In this document: positions 1-5,193 of the stretch, one piece after another
Layout: each line of letters begins with the position of its first letter
Numbering within the stretch: the stretch's first letter is position 1
Assembly: GCA_019246375.1 (NCBI GenBank)
Contig: JAFAQO010000657.1
Span: forward strand, 1 to 5,799
Length of the DNA stretch: 5,799 nt
Direction of reading: 5' to 3'
From: Mycobacterium sp.
GTDB taxonomy: Bacteria; Actinomycetota; Actinomycetes; Mycobacteriales; Mycobacteriaceae
Program-made: the position numbers and the translations under genes
The notes under the pieces: model-generated
Told to the model about the DNA's origin: nothing
What the model saw: the letters and a program-made list of their open reading frames with translations, nothing else
Databases searched by the model: none

Positions 1-1
1 C

Positions 2-607
2 GCAATCATCACCGGGTCGGCGCTCGTAGCAGTGTCGTGGTCACTCGCATCGCCCCGCGCCGGTCATTCGACGCTGATCTACGCCGCGGCCACGGTCGCG
101 ATGTTCGCCGTCAGCGCCACCTATCACCGTGTGCAGTGGAAATCGCAGACCGCCCGAAAGTTCATGAAGCGGCTCGACCACTCGATGATCTTCGTGTTCA
201 TCGCCGGCAGCTATACGCCGTTCGCACGGCTGGCGATGCCACATCGCGCCGGGCTGCTGGTGCTGTGGATGGTGTGGGGCGGTGCACTGGCCGGGATCCT
301 GCTGAAAATGTGCTGGCCGACGGCGCCGCGCTGGGTGGGCGTGCCGCTATATCTGCTGCTGGGTTGGGTGGCGGTGTGGTTCGCCCCGACGATCGTGCAC
401 GTCGCAGGGGTGGCCGCGATGGTGCTGTTGGCTGTCGGCGGCGTCTTATACAGCGTCGGTGGCGTGTTTTATGGCCTGCGCTGGCCCGATCCGTGGCCTG
501 AGACGTTCGGCTATCACGAGTTCTTCCACGCCTTTACCGTGGTAGCGGCGATTTGCCACTACATCGCCATGTGGCTCGCCGTTTTCTACGTGGGCCACCC
601 GCTATAG
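2..607 (+). CDS. trhA: Hemolysin III / PAQR-family membrane protein (TrhA-like), 5'-truncated by the window edge
   Basis: This is a multi-pass inner-membrane protein of the hemolysin III/PAQR superfamily (progestin and adipoQ receptor relatives). Bacterial members are tied to membrane homeostasis, and the 'hemolysin' label is historical. The reading frame is open from base 2, so the GTG at 32 is internal. About 201 residues are visible, against roughly 240 in the M. tuberculosis homologue Rv1085c as I recall it, so about 40 N-terminal residues lie upstream. Family hallmarks are visible: SATYH in an early helix (113–127), [18 protein letters not shown] in the next, and the C-terminal HEFFH (HxxxH) pattern. 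The Ser, Asp and His residues of these motifs form the metal site in the superfamily. Hydrophobic helices fill the rest, including [17 protein letters not shown]. It converges on the isomerase-like gene: its TAG stop (605–607) overlaps that gene's stop. Confidence 0.93.
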   Translation, partial: AIITGSALVAVSWSLASPRAGHSTLIYAAATVAMFAVSATYHRVQWKSQTARKFMKRLDHSMIFVFIAGSYTPFARLAMPHRAGLLVLWMVWGGALAGILLKMCWPTAPRWVGVPLYLLLGWVAVWFAPTIVHVAGVAAMVLLAVGGVLYSVGGVFYGLRWPDPWPETFGYHEFFHAFTVVAAICHYIAMWLAVFYVGHPL

Positions 608-973
608 CTGGGTGACGACATTGGCCGACCAGTAGGCCTTCATCGCGGTGACCTTGCCGTCGTCGCCGAATACCATGACGTCGATGGGCTCGATGACCAT
701 CCGGCTGTCGCCGGCCGACATGGTCAGCCGGAACTGAAACGCCGCCTCGTTGCCGGCGACCCGCAACGACACCAGCTCACATTCGCGCTCCAGGTTGTCG
801 ACAGCGGAGTAGAAGCCGTGGATCGCCTGCCGGCCGATGTGCACCTCGCCTCCCACCGGATCCTCGACGGTGGCGTCATCGGCGTACAGCTCAACCAGAT
901 CGTCCGCGCTGCCCTTGGCGACCAGCCTGATATAGCGGTTGACGGTGTCCGCGATGGCTTCGGGACTCGGCAT
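602..973 (-). CDS. Steroid delta-isomerase-like protein (ketosteroid isomerase, SnoaL/NTF2 fold)
   Basis: This 123-residue protein has the length and alignment of classical bacterial ketosteroid isomerase (about 125 aa), which moves the steroid Δ5 double bond to Δ4 by intramolecular proton transfer. All three catalytic positions of the Comamonas enzyme are present: Tyr14 (VNRYIRL), Asp38 in [11 protein letters not shown], and Asp98 in IEPIDVMVF (Asp99 in Comamonas, a one-residue gap). The NEAAF motif at 75–79 is also shared. The end, AYWSANVV, resembles mycobacterial relatives such as Rv0760c. The start is supported because it places Tyr14 exactly. It lies 11 bases after the YyaL-like stop, with no clear Shine-Dalgarno, so translation may depend on coupling. 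It is probably the last gene of the mca cluster. I do not recall a gene at this position in M. tuberculosis. The fold also serves epoxide hydrolases and non-enzymatic proteins, but the intact triad favours isomerase chemistry. The physiological substrate is unknown. Confidence 0.88.
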   Translation of the reverse strand: MPSPEAIADTVNRYIRLVAKGSADDLVELYADDATVEDPVGGEVHIGRQAIHGFYSAVDNLERECELVSLRVAGNEAAFQFRLTMSAGDSRMVIEPIDVMVFGDDGKVTAMKAYWSANVVTQL

Positions 974-984
974 GAGACGCCACG

Positions 985-2982
985 CTACCGTGAGGCGCTC
1001 AACGCGGCCGCCAATTCCGGCGTGGTGGTGACCGGCAGATCACAGATTCGGCCGCGGCACACGTAGGCGGCGTCGGCTCCGGCCACGCGATCACGGCCGG
1101 TCAGCAGCTCCGACGAGTTCACTGCGCCGCCGACGACGATCGCACCGCCGGGTGCCAGGCGGCGGGCATCGGTCAGCAGCGACGACTGCGCGGCGTCGCA
1201 CGCCACCGCGATCTGCAGCGGACCGCGGACTGCGGATTCGGCCACGGCCAGCCAATGCCCGGCCGAGCGCGGCGCGCGGGCCAGCAGCGGGGAGTGCGTC
1301 GGCAGCGTGTCCGCCGCGGCTTGACTGTACCGATCGGCGCGCTCACCACCGACCAGGTGTGCCGCGGTAAGCAGCGCCTCGGCGATCGATGACGCCCCCG
1401 ATGGCGTCGCCCCGTCCACGGGGTCGGCGGGCCGGAACATCAGCTGTTCGGCGTCATCGGCGCTGTCGAACCAGCGGCCCGGCCGGTCGGGGTCGGCGAA
1501 GTGCGCCAGCGCGGCGTCGAGCAGCTCGCCGGCCGTCGTCAACCAGGCCTCATCGGCAGTCAGCTGATACAACGTCAGCAACCCGGTGGCCAGCGTCGCA
1601 TGGTCTTCCAGGATGGCCGCGCTGTCGCCGACTTGCCCACCAAGGCTGGCTCGGCGCAGTCGGCCGTTCACCATGTGCAAATCCACCAGCGCCGTGGCGC
1701 ATCGCAGCGCCGCTGTCAACAGCCCAGAATCATCGAGCGCCACACTGGCTTCCGCTAAAGCAGTGATGGCCAGACCGTTCCAGGCGGTTACGACCTTGTC
1801 GTCGCGGTCCGGCTGGGCCCGAGTCAAGCGCGCCGCCAGCAGCGCAGTGCGGACCCGCTCGAAGCGGGCCGGGTCATCGGGATCCGCCCGTAGCTGAAGC
1901 ACCGACGCGCCTACCTCGAACGTGCCTGTCTCGGTGACACCGAAAATCGCAGCGGCCCAACGGCCATCGTCTTCGCCCAACGCCTCTCGCAACTGATCAG
2001 GCGTCCACACATAGGTCGATCCTTCGCGGCCGCCGGCGTCGGCGTCCAACGACGACGTGAACATGTCGCGATCGCCCAAATCCTCGATCATGAACCGCGC
2101 CGTCTCGGCGGCTACCCGACGGGCCAGCGGGTCACCGGTTCGACGCGCCCAGTGCGCGTAAGCCCGCAGCAGCAACGCGTTGTCATACAGCATCTTCTCG
2201 AAATGCGGGACCACCCAGGCATTGTCGACGCTGTAGCGCGCGAAGCCACCGGCCAGCTGGTCGTAGATGCCGCCGCGGGCCATCGCCGTGCCGGTGCGCT
2301 GCACCGAACTGAGCGCGTCGGCCGAACCCGTGCGCTCGTGGTGGCGCAGCAGCGCCTCGAGCAGCGCCGACGGCGGAAACTTCGGTGCGCGGCCGAACCC
2401 GCCGCGAACCCTGTCCTCGTCCTGCAGCACTACGGTTACTGCGTGATGACACAGCGCCGGGTCGATCTGAGGTCCGCCGCCCGGCAGCCCGGACGCCATC
2501 GTCCGCAGCTCCCCCGCAATCTGTTCCGACGCCTGCTCGACCTCGTCGCGCCGGGTGCGCCAGGTGTTGACGACCGCCGAAAGCAGTTCGAGGAAAGCCG
2601 GCTTGGGGTAATAGGTCCCGCAGAAAAACGGTCGGCCATCAGGGGTGAGGAAGCAGGTCATCGGCCAGCCGCCCTGTCCGGTCAGAGCGACGGTGGCGTT
2701 CATGTAGACAGCGTCGATGTCGGGTCGCTCCTCGCGGTCGACTTTGATACAGACGAAGCCGGCGTTCATCGCAGCGGCGACCTCGTCGTCCTCGAAGGAT
2801 TCATGGGCCATGACATGGCACCAGTGACAGGCCGCGTAGCCAACCGACAGCAGGATCGGCACGTCGCGTTCGGCGGCCTCGGCCAACGCCTGGGCGGTCC
2901 ACTGTTGCCAGTGCACCGGGTTATCGGCGTGCTGGCGTAGATACGGGCTGGGCGCGGTGCCCAACATGTTGCGGAAGCTCAT
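985..2982 (-). CDS. YyaL/DUF255 protein: thioredoxin-like domain plus (alpha/alpha)6 domain
   Basis: This 665-residue cytoplasmic protein belongs to the YyaL / spermatogenesis-associated protein 20 family (Rv1084 in M. tuberculosis). The N-terminal thioredoxin-like domain (about 1–165) has SPYLRQHADNPVHW at 12–25 and the CHWC site (Cys52, Cys55) in GYAACHWCHVMAHESF, followed by VDREERPDID. The family usually reads GYSTCHWCHVM, so AA replaces ST here. The C-terminal part resembles six-hairpin glycosidase or N-acylglucosamine-2-epimerase folds. Its family motifs are APKFP (199–203), GGIYDQLAGGFARYSVD (237–253), PHFEKMLYDNALL (259–271) and SSLDAD (310–315). No signal peptide is visible. The biochemical function of the family is not established; a redox role is inferred only from CxxC. 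The ATG at 2982 is chosen because GAGGAG lies 8 bases upstream and the N-terminus matches the family. That ribosome site and an ATGA overlap come from the upstream repeat. Confidence 0.95.
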   Translation of the reverse strand: MSFRNMLGTAPSPYLRQHADNPVHWQQWTAQALAEAAERDVPILLSVGYAACHWCHVMAHESFEDDEVAAAMNAGFVCIKVDREERPDIDAVYMNATVALTGQGGWPMTCFLTPDGRPFFCGTYYPKPAFLELLSAVVNTWRTRRDEVEQASEQIAGELRTMASGLPGGGPQIDPALCHHAVTVVLQDEDRVRGGFGRAPKFPPSALLEALLRHHERTGSADALSSVQRTGTAMARGGIYDQLAGGFARYSVDNAWVVPHFEKMLYDNALLLRAYAHWARRTGDPLARRVAAETARFMIEDLGDRDMFTSSLDADAGGREGSTYVWTPDQLREALGEDDGRWAAAIFGVTETGTFEVGASVLQLRADPDDPARFERVRTALLAARLTRAQPDRDDKVVTAWNGLAITALAEASVALDDSGLLTAALRCATALVDLHMVNGRLRRASLGGQVGDSAAILEDHATLATGLLTLYQLTADEAWLTTAGELLDAALAHFADPDRPGRWFDSADDAEQLMFRPADPVDGATPSGASSIAEALLTAAHLVGGERADRYSQAAADTLPTHSPLLARAPRSAGHWLAVAESAVRGPLQIAVACDAAQSSLLTDARRLAPGGAIVVGGAVNSSELLTGRDRVAGADAAYVCRGRICDLPVTTTPELAAALSASR

Positions 2983-3038
2983 TTGCGCCGCTCCTCGATC
3001 CCGGCGGTGCCGGCGGCTTCGTCGCCGGCGCGGCTCAT
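2979..3038 (-). CDS. Repeat-encoded micro-ORF 2 (19 codons)
   Basis: The minus strand reads ATG (3038–3036) to TGA (2981–2979). The peptide is the same as micro-ORF 1 except for Ile to Thr at residue 11. GAGGAG (3047–3052) lies 8 bases upstream of the ATG, so it has a proper ribosome-binding site from the repeat. Its TGA overlaps the ATG of the YyaL-like gene by the tetranucleotide ATGA. Of the two base differences between units, one is silent (Ala) and one changes an amino acid, so there is no clear sign of selection on the peptide. Confidence 0.35.
   Translation of the reverse strand: MSRAGDEAAGTAGIEERRK
2991..2996 (-). promoter_or_regulatory. Ribosome-binding site of the YyaL-like gene, carried by the repeat
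   Basis: CTCCTC on the plus strand is GAGGAG on the minus strand, 8 bases before the ATG at 2982. It lies within repeat unit 1, so the repeat provides the initiation signal for the 665-aa protein. The same hexamer recurs 56 bases away at 3047–3052, in front of micro-ORF 2. Confidence 0.75.
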
Positions 3039-3094
3039 TTGCGCCGCTCCTCGATCCCGGCGATGCCGGCAGCTTCGTCGCCGGCGCGGCTCAT
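3035..3094 (-). CDS. Repeat-encoded micro-ORF 1 (19 codons)
   Basis: The minus strand reads ATG (3094–3092) to TGA (3037–3035) and encodes MSRAGDEAAGIAGIEERRK. It starts 15 bases after the TAA of the upstream membrane-protein gene. No good Shine-Dalgarno precedes it, so any translation would probably come from reinitiation. Its TGA overlaps the ATG of the next micro-ORF (ATGA). Small ORFs overlapping their neighbours are a described property of MIRUs. Whether the peptide accumulates or only relays ribosomes is unknown. Confidence 0.35.
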   Translation of the reverse strand: MSRAGDEAAGIAGIEERRK

Positions 3095-3109
3095 CGGCAG
3101 ATCACGGTG

Positions 3110-3391
3110 TTAGCTGTCCGGTTCATGCGCGGTGTCGTTGCGATCGGCGGGCCGTTCCACTCCGACGGTGCCCTCATCGACGGGCTGATCCGGTTCGGGA
3201 TGACCCCGGTCGAAGGATTCCGGCAGCTTCTTCAGGTGCCGGTTCATGGATCGGACCAGGAAAAACGTTCCGAGCAGCAGCAAGACGACGACGAGCAGCC
3301 CTACTGGGCTGGCCTTGCCCCAGTCGGGTCCAGTTCGCCGGGGCGTGTCATCGGCGAGGACTTCGATCGCGGCAAGCACAACCAGATTCAC
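3110..3391 (-). CDS. Small single-pass membrane protein of the mca cluster (Rv1083-like)
   Basis: This is a 93-residue protein of unknown function resembling Rv1083, which follows mca in M. tuberculosis. It has a short acidic N-terminus, then one strongly hydrophobic helix at about residues 29–46 ([18 protein letters not shown]). The basic stretch RSMNRHLKK follows, then a hydrophilic, Pro/Asp/Glu-rich, probably disordered tail. By the positive-inside rule the C-terminus should be cytoplasmic. The start is GTG at 3391–3389, overlapping the TGA of mca in the tetranucleotide GTGA, so the two are probably translationally coupled. The conserved pairing suggests a role connected with Mca, perhaps membrane placement, but nothing in the sequence gives a catalytic function. 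Confidence 0.85.
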   Translation of the reverse strand: MNLVVLAAIEVLADDTPRRTGPDWGKASPVGLLVVVLLLLGTFFLVRSMNRHLKKLPESFDRGHPEPDQPVDEGTVGVERPADRNDTAHEPDS

Positions 3392-4260
3392 AGGTCAGCC
3401 TCGATTCCGGCAAACAGGTCGGTTTCGGGAAGAGTCACGGGAACACGCGAGCGGGCCAATTCGAATTCCTCGGTCGGCCACAACCGCTCCTGCCAGGCGA
3501 TCGGCGCGGCGAAGAAATCGGCGTTGGGATCAATCTGGGTGGAGTGGGCGCGCAGCGCGTCGTCGCGCTGGCTGAAATACTTCGAGCATTCCACCCGTGT
3601 CGTCACCCGGTGCGGGAAGATGTCATGTTGGGGGTCCCACAGCGCCAGCCATTTCTCGAATGGCCCTTTCTGGCCGTGCCTGGCGAACTCGTCCTGCAGC
3701 ACCTGCATCCGTTGGCGCAGGAAGCCGTGAATGTAGTACAGCTTGGGCACCGTCCACGGCTCACCGGCATCGGGGAAGCGCACGTAATCTCCGGCCGCCT
3801 CGTAGGCAGCGATCGACACCTGGTGACAGCGAACATGGTCGGGATGCGGGTAGCCACCGTTCTCGTCGTACGTGGTCATCACGTGCGGGCGGAAATCCCG
3901 CACCACACGTACGAGTGCAGCGGTCGACACCTCTAGCGGTACCAGCGCGAAGCAGTCTTCGGGCAACGGCGGCGGCAGGTCACCTTTGGGTAGACCGGAG
4001 TCGACGAAGCCCAGCCAGGTGTGCTCGACACCAAGAATCTCCGCTGCCTTCGCCATCTCGTCGCGGCGAATCTCGGCCATGCGTCCGTGGACTTCGGGCA
4101 GGTCCATGGCCGGGTTGAGGATGTCGCCGCGTTCGCCGCCGGTCAGCGTCACCACCAGCACGCGATGGCCCTCGTCGGCGTATCGGGCGAGGGTGGCGGC
4201 GCCCTTACTGGACTCGTCGTCCGGGTGGGCGTGCACCGCCATCAGCCGCAACTCGCTCAC
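3388..4260 (-). CDS. mca: Mycothiol S-conjugate amidase Mca
   Basis: Mca is a cytoplasmic zinc-dependent amidase of the LmbE/PIG-L deacetylase superfamily. It cleaves mycothiol S-conjugates to a mercapturic acid, which is exported, and GlcN-Ins, which is recycled into mycothiol. The protein has 290 residues, against 288 as I recall for M. tuberculosis Mca (Rv1082). The metal site is visible: AHPDDE with His12 and Asp15 as expected ligands and Asp14 as the likely general base, and His142 in GGYPHPDH as the third ligand. The stretches [20 protein letters not shown] and [17 protein letters not shown] fit Mca rather than the related deacetylase MshB. The start is GTG at 4260–4258; AGGGAG lies just upstream and the N-terminus [16 protein letters not shown] matches the family. 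It is the first gene of the minus-strand cluster, and its stop overlaps the next start by 4 bases. Confidence 0.97.
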   Translation of the reverse strand: MSELRLMAVHAHPDDESSKGAATLARYADEGHRVLVVTLTGGERGDILNPAMDLPEVHGRMAEIRRDEMAKAAEILGVEHTWLGFVDSGLPKGDLPPPLPEDCFALVPLEVSTAALVRVVRDFRPHVMTTYDENGGYPHPDHVRCHQVSIAAYEAAGDYVRFPDAGEPWTVPKLYYIHGFLRQRMQVLQDEFARHGQKGPFEKWLALWDPQHDIFPHRVTTRVECSKYFSQRDDALRAHSTQIDPNADFFAAPIAWQERLWPTEEFELARSRVPVTLPETDLFAGIEADL

Positions 4261-4263
4261 GTG

Positions 4264-4269
4264 CTCCCT
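4264..4269 (-). promoter_or_regulatory. mca: Probable ribosome-binding site of mca
   Basis: The minus strand reads AGGGAG followed by CAC and the GTG start. The 3-base spacing is shorter than ideal, but no better site exists and the GTG is supported by protein alignment. Confidence 0.5.
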
Positions 4270-4301
4270 ATCTTCGTCCGCTGGTCACCGGCGTGGGTGG
4301 C

Positions 4302-4310
4302 CATATAGTT
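4302..4310 (-). promoter_or_regulatory. mca: Candidate -10 region for mca
   Basis: On the minus strand AACTATATG is the only AT-rich hexamer-like stretch close upstream of mca, about 42–50 bases before its GTG. It can be read as AACTAT or TATATG; neither is a perfect TANNNT, and I see no matching -35 element. This is a positional guess. Confidence 0.22.
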
Positions 4311-4473
4311 CCACTTCTCATCGTTCCATCCCGTCGATCGGCACCCGAATCCGATCGCCCGAGACGCACATCGGCAAAGCCCGCACCCTGCCGGCCCAGC
4401 ACTGTGAGGGCGTCTCGGACCGACGCACAACAAACGCCGAACTGCGAATACGTGAATTCCGGAAGCCTCGCGG

Positions 4474-4482
4474 TGGTAGCAT
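4474..4482 (+). promoter_or_regulatory. greA: Candidate extended -10 promoter element for greA
   Basis: TGGTAGCAT consists of an extended -10 (TGn) directly followed by TAGCAT, which fits the mycobacterial TANNNT consensus. It predicts transcription starting near 4489, giving greA a leader of about 168 bases. The -35 region 17 bases upstream (GAATTC, 4454–4459) is not a good match, which is tolerated in extended -10 promoters. Confidence 0.45.
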
Positions 4483-4488
4483 TCTTGA

Positions 4489-4557
4489 GTGCACGGTTCC
4501 TGCTGGAACCGTGTATTGCTTCATTGGCGGGCATACGCGACCGTAAGCGGCCCCTAG
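4489..4557 (+). CDS. Possible leaderless upstream micro-ORF in the greA leader (22 codons)
   Basis: GTG at 4489–4491 lies 6 bases after the TAGCAT hexamer, exactly where transcription is predicted to begin. Leaderless RTG starts are common in mycobacteria. The frame runs 22 codons to TAG (4555–4557), beginning with initiator Met then HGSCWNRVLLHWRAY. There is one Cys codon and there are two Trp codons. The hairpin sits over codons 1–9. No homologue is recognised, and a 22-codon frame can arise by chance. The case rests on promoter geometry alone. Confidence 0.22.
   Translation: MHGSCWNRVLLHWRAYATVSGP
4491..4514 (+). other. Perfect 9-bp inverted repeat at the predicted 5' end of the greA leader
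   Basis: The arms CACGGTTCC (4492–4500) and GGAACCGTG (4505–4513) are perfect reverse complements around a TGCT loop, with a possible G·U closing pair at 4491/4514. No T tract follows and no plus-strand gene precedes it, so it is not a classical terminator. In RNA it would fold at or within two bases of the predicted start site. It could be a stabilising 5' hairpin or, as DNA, a binding site for a dimeric regulator. Confidence 0.6.
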
Positions 4558-4613
4558 CGGCAATACACGCGGTGGAACCCGATGCGCCCCGGCAGCGGAG
4601 ACTGGAAGCCGCC

Positions 4614-4627
4614 CCGCGAATGCGCGG
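4614..4627 (+). other. Short GC hairpin upstream of the greA ribosome-binding site
   Basis: CCGCG (4614–4618) and CGCGG (4623–4627) pair around an AATG loop. It ends 11 bases before the CGAGGAG ribosome-binding site. It may shape access to that site, but short GC stems are frequent in this base composition. Confidence 0.3.
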
Positions 4628-4638
4628 AACCGACAAGA

Positions 4639-4645
4639 CGAGGAG
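4639..4645 (+). promoter_or_regulatory. greA: Ribosome-binding site of greA
   Basis: CGAGGAG lies 11 bases upstream of the ATG at 4657. It favours this start over the in-frame ATG at 4582, which would add 25 residues unlike any GreA. A second purine run, CGAGAG, abuts the ATG. Confidence 0.6.
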
Positions 4646-4656
4646 CACGACGAGAG

Positions 4657-5151
4657 ATGACGGACACTCAGGTGACCTGGTTGACTCAGGAATCACATGA
4701 CCGACTCAAGGCGGAGCTCGACCAGCTGATCGCTAATCGTCCGGTTATCGCCGCGGAAATCAACGACCGCCGCGAGGAGGGTGACCTGCGCGAGAACGGC
4801 GGCTACCACGCCGCCCGGGAAGAGCAAGGGCAGCAGGAAGCGCGGATCCGTCAGCTGCAGGAATTGCTCAACAACGCCAAGGTCGGCGAAGCTCCCGAAC
4901 AGTCCGGTGTGGCGCTGCCCGGCTCGGTCGTGAAGGTCTACTACAACGGCGACGAGTCCGACTCCGAAACGTTTCTGATCGCCACCCGCCAGGAGGGCCT
5001 CAACGACGGCAAGCTCGAGGTGTACTCGCCCAACTCGCCGCTAGGTGGCGCGTTGATCGACGCCAAGGTCGGTGAGACCCGCAGCTATACCGTTCCCAAC
5101 GGCAATACGGTCGAGGTCACGCTGGTCAGCGCGGAGCCTTACCACTCTTAG
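4657..5151 (+). CDS. greA: Transcription elongation factor GreA
   Basis: GreA enters the secondary channel of RNA polymerase and stimulates cleavage of RNA in backtracked complexes, which restarts elongation. The protein has 164 residues, the usual length, and looks nearly identical to M. tuberculosis GreA (Rv1080c) as I recall it. The N-terminal antiparallel coiled coil spans about residues 1–78. Its tip carries the acidic pair Asp43 and Glu46 in [16 protein letters not shown], which coordinate the catalytic Mg ion in the family. The C-terminal FKBP-like domain (about 85–160) contains [30 protein letters not shown] and the end SAEPYHS. The start [21 protein letters not shown] matches the family. 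It is divergent from mca behind a long leader and is followed after 42 bases by the GPP34 gene in the same frame, with no visible terminator, so the two may be co-transcribed. Confidence 0.98.
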   Translation: MTDTQVTWLTQESHDRLKAELDQLIANRPVIAAEINDRREEGDLRENGGYHAAREEQGQQEARIRQLQELLNNAKVGEAPEQSGVALPGSVVKVYYNGDESDSETFLIATRQEGLNDGKLEVYSPNSPLGGALIDAKVGETRSYTVPNGNTVEVTLVSAEPYHS

Positions 5152-5193
5152 GCACCACTTGGTCGGGGAATCGGCCGGGATCGCGGTCAGCTA

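Larger units (their letters stand above)
2977..3094 (-). repeat. MIRU-like tandem repeat, two 56-bp units plus a 6-bp partial third
   Basis: Unit 1 is 2977–3032, unit 2 is 3033–3088, and GCTCAT at 3089–3094 begins a third copy. The units differ at only two bases (G/A at 3006/3062 and 3015/3071). Each contains GCGCCGCTCCTCGATC and CGTCGCCGGCGCGG. These resemble the ends of mycobacterial interspersed repetitive units (MIRUs), known from the senX3–regX3 spacer of M. tuberculosis. Read on the minus strand, each unit supplies GAGGAG, an 8-base spacer, and an ATG that overlaps the preceding TGA as ATGA. It sits between the small membrane protein gene and the YyaL-like gene and keeps translation continuous. 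The short inverted repeat CCGGC…GCCGG occurs in each unit. The repeat structure is read directly; the MIRU assignment is from memory of the consensus. Confidence 0.85.
4261..4656. other. Divergent intergenic region between mca and greA
   Basis: These 396 bases separate the divergent genes mca (minus) and greA (plus). They should contain both promoters and a long greA leader. Reading frames crossing the region (for example 4293–4700 plus and 4268–4696 minus) give low-complexity, Arg/Ser/Pro-rich translations with no recognisable domain. In M. tuberculosis a DUF4307 membrane-protein gene (Rv1081c, about 144 aa) lies here on the greA strand. I see no hydrophobic helix or DUF4307-like sequence in the three plus-strand frames of 4261–4450. 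What it does hold is a candidate extended -10, a perfect hairpin, a possible leaderless micro-ORF and the greA ribosome-binding site. Confidence 0.7.

Noticed and set aside
32..34. GTG at 32 as the start of the PAQR-family protein
   Set aside because: The frame is open upstream to the window edge, and the first helix expected for the family would be missing from this start.
2152..2940. Long plus-strand open frame (262 codons) antisense to the YyaL-like gene
   Set aside because: It lies wholly opposite a well-supported gene, its translation is Arg/Ala-rich with no domain, and such open frames are common opposite high-GC genes.
2977..3094. Direct repeats considered as a CRISPR fragment
   Set aside because: The copies are adjacent with no spacers, only two units exist, and they encode coupled micro-ORFs as MIRUs do.
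4491..4514. Hairpin considered as a transcription terminator
   Set aside because: No T tract follows it, and no plus-strand gene upstream needs terminating.
4582..4656. 25-residue N-terminal extension of GreA from the ATG at 4582
   Set aside because: The extension is Arg/Pro-rich and unlike any GreA. The ATG at 4657 gives the canonical 164 residues and has a ribosome-binding site.
4268..4696. Minus-strand open frame (142 codons) upstream of mca
   Set aside because: It overlaps the start of greA on the opposite strand, is of biased composition and has no recognisable family features.
4293..4700. Plus-strand open frame (135 codons) across the mca–greA spacer, considered as the missing DUF4307 protein
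   Set aside because: The translation has no membrane helix and no DUF4307-like pattern, and it overlaps the start of greA in another frame.
5152..5193. Search for a terminator between greA and the GPP34 gene
   Set aside because: Only a 4-bp ACCA/TGGT match with a 2-base loop is present, too small to support a terminator.
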